In this document: positions 26,605 through 35,700 of the stretch, in pieces | Layout of the letters: each line of letters starts with the position of its first letter | Numbering within the stretch: position 1 is the stretch's first letter | Assembly (NCBI RefSeq): GCF_044594925.1 | Contig: NZ_CP138991.1 | Span: 1,488,001-1,552,000 of the forward strand | Source: Maribacter sp044594925 | Lineage (GTDB): Bacteria; Bacteroidota; Bacteroidia; Flavobacteriales; Flavobacteriaceae | Length of the DNA stretch: 64,000 bases | Reading direction: 5' to 3' | The notes under the pieces: generated by a model | Told to the model about the DNA's origin: nothing | Databases searched by the model: none | The model's input: the letters and a program-made list of their open reading frames with translations, nothing else | Translations under genes and position numbers: made by a program

Positions 26605-27771
26605 ATGAAACCTACTATACATTTATACAACAATATAGCATCGCATTATACTGAGCCATTGATGCTAAGACTTCTTGAGAGTGAATTTTTTGATCTAAAA
26701 TTTTCAACCGGCGAGAATAAAGAATGGGATATTGCAACCATAGATTTTTCAAAAGAAAATTTTAGCTCTTTACATGAAAAACTAGGTAGCGTAAATAATA
26801 TATGGATAAAAGGTAAGTATCTATTTTGGCAACAAGGCGTGCTATCTCGATGCTTATTCGGTAAAAAAGTAGATTTAATAATTCTTTTGGGAGAATTTGC
26901 TATTTTGTCTAATTGGTTAGGTGCACTTGCATGTAGACTTCGCGGTATTCCTGTAGCCTTTAGAGGACATGGTTTATATGGTAACGAAGGGCCATTTAAA
27001 TTATTTGTAAGAAAGACGTATTATAGACTGGCCAACATGCATATGTTGTATGAAAGACGCTCTAAACAATTAATGATAAAAGAAGGTTTTATCGCAGAAA
27101 AAATTCACGTAGTATTTAACTCATTGGATTATGATTATCACAAAAGTCAGCGTGAAAAATTCAAGATGGTGCCAAAATCTGAAGCTTTTGATTTTTTTGA
27201 CCATCCAGAATATCAAACACTTCTTTTCATTGGACGCCTGACCAAGATAAAAAGACTGCATTACTTAATTGAAACAGCGGAGCGAATTAATGAAAATAGC
27301 GCAATAAAAGTGAATCTTTTAATAATAGGAGATGGCTCGGAAAAAGAAAGCTTGGAAAAACTAGCCAGTAAAAAATTAGATAAAGGGAACTATCATTTTT
27401 TTGGTAGTTGTTATGATGAATCTATCATATGCAAATTATTATCAAAAGCAGATTTATGCGTGTCGCCCGGAAATGTCGGTTTAACCTGTATCCACAGTTT
27501 AAGTATGGGAACACCTGTATGTACCCATAATAATTTCAACAATCAAATGCCCGAAGTAGAGGCAATTGAAGATGGTAAAACAGGGGTGTTTTTTGAAGAA
27601 AACAATAAAGAGGACATGTACCTTAAAACCAAGGGTTGGCTTGAAAAAAATCAGGTAAAAAGCAATGATATCATTAATGACTGCTACGAAATTATCGATA
27701 AATATTATAACCCTTTTTTTCAAGAAAAGGTTTATGCGAGAGTAGTTCAACAGAAAGAACCGATCGTTTAA
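26605..27771 (+). CDS. Glycosyltransferase family 4 variant
   Basis: The 388-residue protein is a GT-B glycosyltransferase: an N-terminal acceptor domain with FRGHGLYGNEGPFK, then LLFIGRLTKIKRLHYLIET at the domain switch and a nucleotide-sugar site in the second half. Instead of the usual E-x7-E it has SPGNVGLTCIHSLSMGTPV, so the first Glu is replaced by a Gly-Asn turn and the second by His. I know of GT4 subgroups with this NxGLxxIHSL form, so it need not be inactive. It heads a compact set of three glycosyltransferase genes with four bases to the next ATG. Donor and acceptor are unknown. Confidence 0.78.
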   Translation: MKPTIHLYNNIASHYTEPLMLRLLESEFFDLKFSTGENKEWDIATIDFSKENFSSLHEKLGSVNNIWIKGKYLFWQQGVLSRCLFGKKVDLIILLGEFAILSNWLGALACRLRGIPVAFRGHGLYGNEGPFKLFVRKTYYRLANMHMLYERRSKQLMIKEGFIAEKIHVVFNSLDYDYHKSQREKFKMVPKSEAFDFFDHPEYQTLLFIGRLTKIKRLHYLIETAERINENSAIKVNLLIIGDGSEKESLEKLASKKLDKGNYHFFGSCYDESIICKLLSKADLCVSPGNVGLTCIHSLSMGTPVCTHNNFNNQMPEVEAIEDGKTGVFFEENNKEDMYLKTKGWLEKNQVKSNDIINDCYEIIDKYYNPFFQEKVYARVVQQKEPIV

Positions 27772-27775
27772 AACT

Positions 27776-28999
27776 ATGACTAAACTATTACAAATAAACA
27801 CCGTAGTCACCTATGGTTCCACTGGTCGCATTGTTGATGGTATCGGCGATTTAGCAATAGCCGAAAATTGGGGTAGCTATGCAGCTTACGGACGTAAGGA
27901 GGCCAATAGTAAATCTGAACTATTTAGGGTCGGGAACTTATTGGACAATTATTTACATGTTCTGGATACAAGACTGTTCGGCAGGCATGGGCTTGCCACC
28001 AGAAGCGGAACTAAAGATTTGATAAAGTGGATAAAAGAAATTAACCCCTCTATAATACAATTACATAATTTACATGGATATTACCTAAACCTGCCCATTC
28101 TATTTGACTATTTGTCTTCTTTAGAAATACCGATAGTAATGTCGCTTCATGATTCTTGGAATTTAACCGGGCATTGTCCTCAATTTGAACACGTTGGCTG
28201 CGAAAAATGGAAAACTAATTGTAATAAATGCCCACAATTAAGGGAGTACCCTTCGAGCCTTTTTATTGATCGCTCATCAAAGAATCACAAATTAAAGAAG
28301 CGCATCTTTACTTCGCTACATAATTTAACCTTGATTACAAGTTCTGAATGGTCCGCTAATCTTATACGACAGTCCTATTTATCCGAGTACCCCATAAATA
28401 TTATACCGAACGGAGTAGACACGTCAATATTCTATCCAAGGGAAGCAAAAGAATTAGAGCATAAATTTAATCTAGATTCTAAGTTTATTATTCTTGGCGT
28501 AGCTTCGGTATGGGATAAGAATAAAGGTTTTTTTGATTTTATAGAACTTAGCAAAAAACTTAAAGAAGACGAAGTGTTAGTAATGATAGGATTAGATACA
28601 AAACAACTTCAAGGACTTCCCTCAAATATCATAGGGATTGAACGCACCCAGAATATAGACGAACTGGCACAATGGTATTCATTAGCTGATGCGTTTATAA
28701 ACCTTACCTATGCCGATACCTTCCCTACAACAAATCTAGAAGCCCTTGCATGTGGCACTCCTGTATTGACCTACAGAACTGGAGGTAGCACAGAATCCGT
28801 TGATGAAAGGACAGGTTTTGTGGTAAACCAAGGAGATATTGATGATACTTTGAAAAAACTAAGAACCATAAAGGCTAAAGGCAAGGAAACCTATTCAGAA
28901 TATTGTTCGGACAAAGCACTTTTAAAATATCAAAAGGACAAGCAGTTTTATGAATACATCAAGATTTATAAAGAACAACTGAACTTAAAAGACCAATAA
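27776..28999 (+). CDS. Glycosyltransferase family 4, cysteine-motif (WcaC-like) subgroup
   Basis: This 407-residue GT-B enzyme begins with LLQINTVVTYGSTGRIVDGI. It carries the acceptor-side signature LHDSWNLTGHC, followed by a cysteine cluster (GCEKWKTNCNKCPQ) that is typical of WcaC-type colanic-acid glycosyltransferases and their relatives; the cysteines may bind a metal. The donor site shows YADTFPTTNLEALACGTPVL. The stop codon overlaps the next ATG as TAATG. It should act with its two neighbours on the same repeat unit. Confidence 0.82.
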   Translation: MTKLLQINTVVTYGSTGRIVDGIGDLAIAENWGSYAAYGRKEANSKSELFRVGNLLDNYLHVLDTRLFGRHGLATRSGTKDLIKWIKEINPSIIQLHNLHGYYLNLPILFDYLSSLEIPIVMSLHDSWNLTGHCPQFEHVGCEKWKTNCNKCPQLREYPSSLFIDRSSKNHKLKKRIFTSLHNLTLITSSEWSANLIRQSYLSEYPINIIPNGVDTSIFYPREAKELEHKFNLDSKFIILGVASVWDKNKGFFDFIELSKKLKEDEVLVMIGLDTKQLQGLPSNIIGIERTQNIDELAQWYSLADAFINLTYADTFPTTNLEALACGTPVLTYRTGGSTESVDERTGFVVNQGDIDDTLKKLRTIKAKGKETYSEYCSDKALLKYQKDKQFYEYIKIYKEQLNLKDQ

Positions 29000-29751
29000 T
29001 GAAAGTTAGTCTAATTACAGGCACCTATAACAGCGCCGAATTTATTAAAGATTGTGTAACGAGTATTAACGAGCAAGATTATAATAATATAGAACATATT
29101 ATTGTTGACGGGGTCTCGAAGGACAATACTGTTGATATTATAAAAAAAACTCCAAATAGAGTAGTGAAAATAATATCCGAACCGGACGATGGCATCTATG
29201 ATGCCATGAACAAAGGTATTAGAAATACAACCGGAGATATCATTGGTATTTTAAACTCAGATGATTTTTATAATTCCAATAATGTGATTTCTACCGTAGT
29301 GCAGGCTTTCAAAACAAAAGATGTTGATTGCGTATATGGAAATCTTTATTATGTAAAACAAGAAGACCCTAGTATTATTAAAAGAAAATGGGTGACTGGA
29401 GCTTACGATCCAAAAAAAGGTTTTAAGAATGGCTGGCACCCTGCACATCCAAGCTTTTTTGTAAAAAAAGAAGTTTATGATAAATTCGGAGCCTTTAATA
29501 CTTCCTTTAAAATAGCAGCAGATTTTGAACTTATGTTAAGGTTAATCGAAAAACATAAAGTGAAATCTACATATATTGAAGCTCCCATTGTAAAAATGCG
29601 TTTAGGAGGTGAAAGCAACAGCAGTATTAAAAACATATATAAAGGCAACAAAGATTGCATGCGCGCTTTTAAGGTAAATGATTTACCCGTATCCTTTCTT
29701 TACCCGATAAAGCGATTAGTGCCAAAGCTAACGCAGTTCATCAATCATTAG
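28999..29751 (+). CDS. Glycosyltransferase family 2 (WcaE-like)
   Basis: This 250-residue GT-A enzyme starts with VSLITGTYNSAEFIKDCVTS and shows the short DxD-like LNSDDFY motif after GDIIGI, the acceptor loop WHPAHPSFFVKK, and a C-terminal helix. The HPSFF motif and the length place it near WcaE-type transferases. It ends the three-gene block that starts at 26605, and a 167-base gap with a new promoter follows. The linkage is unknown. Confidence 0.83.
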   Translation: MKVSLITGTYNSAEFIKDCVTSINEQDYNNIEHIIVDGVSKDNTVDIIKKTPNRVVKIISEPDDGIYDAMNKGIRNTTGDIIGILNSDDFYNSNNVISTVVQAFKTKDVDCVYGNLYYVKQEDPSIIKRKWVTGAYDPKKGFKNGWHPAHPSFFVKKEVYDKFGAFNTSFKIAADFELMLRLIEKHKVKSTYIEAPIVKMRLGGESNSSIKNIYKGNKDCMRAFKVNDLPVSFLYPIKRLVPKLTQFINH

Positions 29752-29890
29752 AAGTAAACACATCGAGAAAAGGTGTACTTTATCATACACTAAAGCGCTA
29801 CTTATCATGTATTTGCAAAAAATAATCACTTTTAGACACCGATAAACTGCTGTACACCGATTTATTTAAAAATCTGAACAGTAGATTTAA

Positions 29891-29898
29891 TAAATTTG
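29891..29898 (+). promoter_or_regulatory. -7 box before the aminotransferase gene
   Basis: TAAATTTG matches TAnnTTTG exactly and lies 20 bases before the ATG at 29919. It suggests that the aminotransferase and initiating transferase genes form their own transcript. The -33 element is not convincing. Confidence 0.5.
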
Positions 29899-29918
29899 CC
29901 AAGATAAACATGTAACCG

Positions 29919-31142
29919 ATGATTCCATTTTCCCCTCCACATATAACAGACGATGTCATTAGTGAAGTAGTAGATGCCTTGGAATCCGGGTGGATAACCA
30001 CCGGACCAAAAGTTAAACTATTAGAAAATAAACTTGCCAATTTTATTGGCGTTAACAATGTTTTATGTGTTAATTCCTGGACTTCTGGCACCATTATGGT
30101 TTTACGCTGGCTTGGGCTTAAAGATGGAGACGAAGTAATTTTACCAGCATATACGTATAGCGCTACTGCATTAGCTGTTATCCACGCTGGGGGCACCCCA
30201 GTAATGGTTGATGTTGATGATAACTTTAATATAGATGTTGATAAAGTTGAAAAAGCCATAACTCCTAGAACAAAAGCGATAATGCCTGTTGATTTTGCAG
30301 GTTTACCTTGCGATTATGATGGCCTTAATAAGATTGTACACAAGTCTGCTACAAGAAAAATGTTCGAGCCTACTTCTGCTGTTCAAGAAAAACTCGGAAG
30401 AATTTTACTAATTTCTGATGCCGCGCATTCTTTGGGAGCAACTTACAAGGATGAGAAAACTGGAAATCACTCAGATATTACCGTTTTTTCATTACACGCA
30501 GTAAAAAATGTAACCACGGCAGAAGGAGGTGCTATTGTCATTAATATGCCAACCCCTTTTGATAATGACGCGTTGTACACGGAGCTGAGAATGATGACCC
30601 TTAATTGTCAAACAAAAGATGCCTTTAACAAATCAAAAGCAGGTGGCTGGCGCTATGACATTGTAGGACTTGGAATGAAAATAAATATGGCTGACGTCAA
30701 TGCTGCAATTGGATTGGCTCAAATGAAGGAATATGACGAACTACTTATTAGAAGAGAAGCTATTTTCCAAAAATATGCAGATGGTTTTAAAAATCATAAT
30801 TGTTTCAAAGTTCCTTCAATGCAAGACGAGAGTCGTAAATCTTCTTGTCATATTTTTCCGATTAGAATAAAAAATATATCAGAAGAAGATAGGGATAAGA
30901 TAATTGATGAAATCACCGAAATGAAAATTGCAGTAAATGTCCATTTCATCCCTTTACCTATGTTAAGCTATTTTAAAAATCTAGGTTATCAAATAGGGGA
31001 CTACCCGAAATCTTTTGATAACTATGCCGCAGAAATAAGTTTACCTATATATCCTCAGTTAAAGGATAATGAAATTGAATATATTATAGATAGCGTGATA
31101 AAGTCTTATGAAAAAGTGACTGAACGCTTTGTAATTAAATAA
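29919..31142 (+). CDS. DegT/DnrJ/EryC1/StrS-family sugar aminotransferase
   Basis: The 407-residue PLP enzyme should convert a keto-sugar nucleotide to an amino sugar using glutamate. Landmarks are the N-terminal PFSPPHITDDVISEVVDALE region, the PLP-contact motif NSWTSGTIM, the cofactor Asp in LISDAAHSLGA, the Schiff-base lysine in FSLHAVKNVTTAEGG, and the C-terminal SCHIFPIRI and LPIYPQL motifs. The closest functional types are perosamine/4-amino-4,6-dideoxy sugar synthases. No matching 4,6-dehydratase is in the window, so that enzyme must be encoded elsewhere. The gene is followed after seven bases by the long-form initiating transferase. I infer that an amino-deoxy sugar is the first sugar of the second polymer. 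Confidence 0.87.
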   Translation: MIPFSPPHITDDVISEVVDALESGWITTGPKVKLLENKLANFIGVNNVLCVNSWTSGTIMVLRWLGLKDGDEVILPAYTYSATALAVIHAGGTPVMVDVDDNFNIDVDKVEKAITPRTKAIMPVDFAGLPCDYDGLNKIVHKSATRKMFEPTSAVQEKLGRILLISDAAHSLGATYKDEKTGNHSDITVFSLHAVKNVTTAEGGAIVINMPTPFDNDALYTELRMMTLNCQTKDAFNKSKAGGWRYDIVGLGMKINMADVNAAIGLAQMKEYDELLIRREAIFQKYADGFKNHNCFKVPSMQDESRKSSCHIFPIRIKNISEEDRDKIIDEITEMKIAVNVHFIPLPMLSYFKNLGYQIGDYPKSFDNYAAEISLPIYPQLKDNEIEYIIDSVIKSYEKVTERFVIK

Positions 31143-31149
31143 ACGTAGT

Positions 31150-32580
31150 TTGAAATCAACTGACCTATATTTAAAGGATTCTAATGATCAAGAATCCATT
31201 TCTGTAAATAAAACGAGCTCAAAAACTAAACTGAATATCGCTGAAAGAAAGTTTATTCTTTTTTTTGGAGATTTTCTCATTGCGGCGGTACTCATATTTG
31301 CATTTATGGGTTTTGCAATTTATAACTTTGATACCGCTATTACTACGAGAGGTCTTTTTTTAGCTCTGGGACTTTTTATTTACTTTTTTCTAGCTTATGT
31401 ACTTGACTTCTATTACTTGGGCAAAGGCTCAGGTAATTATGGTAAAACTATGACCAAGAGCTTAATAGTTTCCATGTTTTTTTCATTATCTCTCACGCTT
31501 ACGACGACTATAATATTTAGTCCAAAGTTCAATATATTAGAATTACTCCTTTTCTTTATTGTTGTACCTATAATTTTTCTCTTCTGGCGTCTTATATTTC
31601 ATAGAATACTTTTTAAGACCGTTGCAATTACCAAGAAAGCGATATACCTGCATTCCAAAGTAAGTTCAAAAACAATGAATAGAGATTTGGACGCCATTAA
31701 CGGAACGGAGATAAAAACTTATTATGAAGTCTGTGGCGTTTATGATTTAACCGATTTCAAGGAAGATAAACCGGTTAAACCAGTAAATGAAATCGATTCC
31801 ATAATTTTAGAAACCGATAGTATTAATAATTTGCCTAAAGGCGTGGAGCACATGCTACTTAACTCTTTAATCAACGAAAAAGAGGTACTTACCTTTTCAT
31901 CGTTTTACGAGAATATTTACGAGGCAATACCAATAAACAAAGATTTTAGCTCTGCTTGTTATGAAATATTGCAGATGCAACATACCAAAATTAGATACAT
32001 ACATCGAATGTTCTCCATTTTTATTAATGTTATGCTAACATTATTTGTTGGAACCATGTTCTTATCGGTGATACCGTTTGTTTGGTTTTTTAATCTATTC
32101 TTGAATAAAGGACCCTTGTTTTTTAAACAGGAAAGAATAGGTATTAATGGAAAACCATTTTATATCTATAAATTTCGTTCAATGGTTATTGATGCTGAAA
32201 AAAAAGGTGCAAAAATGGCAACGAAAAATGATACCCGAATAACTCCATTTGGTAAAGTTTTGAGACAATTTAGAATTGACGAACTACCACAGGTAATTTC
32301 AATTTTCAGAAGAGATATGTTATTTATAGGACCTCGCCCAGAAAGACAGGTCTTTGTTGACAAACTAAAAGAAATTTCTCCATACTATAACGTAAGACAC
32401 TTAATTAGGCCAGGTATTACCGGCTGGGCCCAAGTTAAGTATAAGTATGGCGAAAATTTAGAGGATTCAATGAGAAAACTGGAATATGATTTATATTACA
32501 TTAAAAATAGGTCCGTAACCATGGATTTAAAAATAATATTTAAAACCATCACAACTGTCTTATTTTCCAAAGGAGTATAA
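31150..32580 (+). CDS. Exopolysaccharide polyprenyl-phosphate sugar transferase (long form)
   Basis: The protein has 476 residues. The N-terminal half has four hydrophobic segments (about 33-150) and a soluble linker; near 295-320 a fifth hydrophobic segment leads into the C-terminal bacterial sugar transferase domain (YKFRSMV, RIDELPQVISIFRRDM, GPRPERQ, RPGITGWAQVKY). This is the WbaP/WcaJ-like architecture that loads the first sugar phosphate onto undecaprenyl phosphate. The only in-frame start near the beginning is a TTG at 31150; there is no ATG before the first helix. The gene directly follows the aminotransferase and is the second initiating transferase of the island. Confidence 0.88.
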   Translation: MKSTDLYLKDSNDQESISVNKTSSKTKLNIAERKFILFFGDFLIAAVLIFAFMGFAIYNFDTAITTRGLFLALGLFIYFFLAYVLDFYYLGKGSGNYGKTMTKSLIVSMFFSLSLTLTTTIIFSPKFNILELLLFFIVVPIIFLFWRLIFHRILFKTVAITKKAIYLHSKVSSKTMNRDLDAINGTEIKTYYEVCGVYDLTDFKEDKPVKPVNEIDSIILETDSINNLPKGVEHMLLNSLINEKEVLTFSSFYENIYEAIPINKDFSSACYEILQMQHTKIRYIHRMFSIFINVMLTLFVGTMFLSVIPFVWFFNLFLNKGPLFFKQERIGINGKPFYIYKFRSMVIDAEKKGAKMATKNDTRITPFGKVLRQFRIDELPQVISIFRRDMLFIGPRPERQVFVDKLKEISPYYNVRHLIRPGITGWAQVKYKYGENLEDSMRKLEYDLYYIKNRSVTMDLKIIFKTITTVLFSKGV

Positions 32581-32721
32581 ATTCAAAAAAATATTCTTAT
32601 GAACAATTTCCAGTATATTTTAGCCAGTACTGGGTTTAAGACTAATTCCCACTATATTTTCACTGTTGAAATCTTAAAAAACTTAATAGTATTCTTAACT
32701 TCTACAATTATTTTACTTTCG

Positions 32722-32729
32722 TATCTTTA
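32722..32729 (+). promoter_or_regulatory. Candidate -7 box for the T9SS sugar dehydrogenase gene
   Basis: TATCTTTA has seven of eight consensus positions and ends 20 bases before the ATG at 32750. The position fits; the last base does not. Confidence 0.35.
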
Positions 32730-32749
32730 TCGCCCTACAAATACCCCGA

Positions 32750-35700
32750 ATGAAAAGCGTACGATTGGAAAAGAGAATAGGTTTACTTTTTCTTGTTTTA
32801 TTTTTGATGATTAGTTCAGTTTATGCTCAAGTATCATACCAAGAAGCTTTTCCCAATATCTCTTTTAATTTTCCAGTAGAAATACAGCATGCTAACGACG
32901 GTAGCAATAGGTTATTTGTTGTAGAACAACCTGGAACTATCAGGGTATTTCCTAATAATTCTTCTGTTTCTAGCAGTGATGTCAAAGATTTTTTGGACAT
33001 AGAATCCCAAGTATCTTACAGTGCAGGTCAGGAAATAGGATTATTAGGTTTAGCCTTTCATCCTAATTTTTCATCCAATCGTTTCATTTATGTGTATTAT
33101 ATCGATAGACCAAGTAATTATAGGGTCAATGTAGTAAGGTACCAAGTAAGCGCATCTGACAATGATATTGTAGATACAAGTACGGAGACTATAATTTTTC
33201 AAGCAGAGAAAAATCAAAATAATTCTAATCATAATGGTGGTAAAATTGCTTTTGGCCCTGATGGTTATCTTTATATATCTATTGGAGACGGCGGAGGTGG
33301 CGGAGACCCACAGGGTAATGGTCAAAACTTAAATACAGTTTTCGGGAGTATTTTAAGAATTGATATCGATGTTAACGGCAATAATCCTGTTGAGAATAAT
33401 CCAGACGTACCAAACGGGAATTACGAAATTCCAAGTGACAACCCCAGAGTGGGTCAATCCGGTTTAGATGAGTTATATGCTTGGGGGATACGAAATACTT
33501 GGAAGTTTTCTTTTGACGGTACTATAATGTACGGTGCCGATGTAGGTCAAGAAAACGAGGAAGAAATCAATATTATTGAATTAGGAAACAACTATGGTTG
33601 GAATAGGTTTGAAGGGAATACTACAGAAGATAGTTCCACTTCCCTAATTACCTCACCCGATACCCGTCCTATCTTAACTTATGATCACTCAAATGGTGAT
33701 GTTTCCATTACGGGAGGATACGTATACAAAGGATCTAGCAGTGACCCTTCCTTAATTGACAAATACATATATGGAGATTATGTATCCGGCAGGGTATGGG
33801 CACTTGATTACAATGAAACTACCGGAGCAACCTCTTCTGAGTTCCTGTTTAGAACCAATGGCCAAAACATTTCTAGTTTTGGTGAGGATGAAGCTGGTGA
33901 ATTGTATTTCTCGGATTACGGCAGTAGCGCAAAACTCTATAAAATTACCGGTAACGATCCTGAACCGACCACAGTAACCGTAAATGGAGTAGGATCATGG
34001 TTAAATGCGGGAATTAATGCAGTAGATGGTATTGTAGAAACAATAGCAAATGACGGGACCGATACTTTTTATGTTGGTGGACTCTTTTCAAGTGTATCCG
34101 GTACTGCGGTTTCTAATATAGCGACCTACAGTAAAGCGCTTGGTTGGGCAGCTTTTGGAACAGGAACAAATGGCAAAATATCATCTATCGCCATAGCAAG
34201 TAATGGTAATATCTACGTTGGTGGTGATTTTTCAAGTATAGATGGGACTGCGGTCCAAAACATAGCTTTTTGGAATGGCAGTATATGGAATGATATGAAT
34301 GGAGGTACTAATGGGCCTGTCTCTAAAATAATAGTTGATTCCAGCAACAATGTTTATGTAGGTGGAGCATTTGAAACAGCTGGAGGGAATACAGTTAACA
34401 ATATTGCTATTTGGTCTGGTGGCAATTGGTCGGCCTTAGCTGATTCTGCTAATAGTGTAGTAGGAACTAATAATGAGATTAGATCGCTAGCCTTTGATGA
34501 AAGTGACAATTTATATGTAGGAGGGAATTTTGATACCGCCGGCGGAAATAATGCTTCCAGAATAGCTGTTTGGAACGGTACAAACTGGTCCGCTTTAGGA
34601 GAAGGTACCAGTGGTTTTGTGCAGGCTATTTTGGTTAGGTCAGACTATATTTACGCTGGAGGTAACTTCAGTTTAGCAGGCTCTGAAACGGTGAATAGAA
34701 TTGCTCGTTGGAATAGAGCTACTTCCGCATGGGAGCCTTTAAACAATGGATTAAGTGGAAGTGTAAATTCTTTAGCACATGACAATACTTATCTCTACGT
34801 GGGTGGTAGTTTTGAAACAGCATCCGACAATACTGATGTTAACGAAATAATGAATAATGTAGCGCGCTACAGTGAGTCCTCCGGATGGGAGGCCCTTGGT
34901 AAAAATACCTCCGTTGGGGTTGAAATAGCCATAAACGCTCTGAGCTTTAGTGCTAATAATCTATCGATGTTTGCCGGAGGTAATTTTACGGAAGCAGGCG
35001 AAATAAATGCCAAAAACATCGCTGTTTGGAATTTAAGTCAAGAGTGTGTAAATACAATCATAACTCCAGAATATGAAATAAACGGAAGTCTTGATAGTGG
35101 AGAAAATGAAATATCAATATCAGAGGGTTCTTCATTTTCATTAGGAACCGTACAAGATGTTTTTTTTCAGATTACGTTACCCAATGCTACGGTGGTCAAT
35201 GGCACCCATGCTATCGCGTCAATAAGTTTTGATAATGAAGGCACATATACATTTACTACAACAGAAGGTTGTACAGAAACTTTTATTCTGAATGTGACCG
35301 TGAATCCTAATGGAGATGAAGACAATGATGGGGTTATTAACTCAAATGATACATGCCCTAACACTGCCTCTGGCGAAACTGTTGATGCCAATGGTTGTGG
35401 CGACTCCCAACGGGATGACGATGATGATGGAGTTTCAAATGCAGAAGACATTTGTCCAAATACACCATCTGGAGAAGACGTAGACCTTAATGGTTGCGGA
35501 GATTCACAGTTAGACGACGATAATGATGGTGTTTTTAATAATCTTGACCTTTGCCCCAATACGCCCAACGGAGCCTCTGTTAATTCAGACGGTTGTGGAG
35601 ATTCACAGTTAGATGACGATAATGATGGTGTTTCAAATGCAGAGGACACTTGCGCTAATACCCCCAATGGAGAGAATGTAAATTCTAATGGGTGCAGCGA

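Noticed and set aside
29773..29790. GTGTA ... TACAC inverted repeat after the GT2 gene as a terminator
   Set aside because: The five-pair stem is AT-rich and no T run follows.
32599..32814. A 71-codon frame between the initiating transferase and the secreted dehydrogenase genes
   Set aside because: It overlaps the promoter and signal-peptide region of the dehydrogenase gene in another frame and has no recognisable motif; its composition is that of an AT-rich leader.
35167..35667. A 166-codon antisense frame, with two more at 35704-35886 and 35902-36171
   Set aside because: These are antisense shadows of the 99-bp TSP3 repeats; the serine-rich repeats only mirror the aspartate codons on the other strand.
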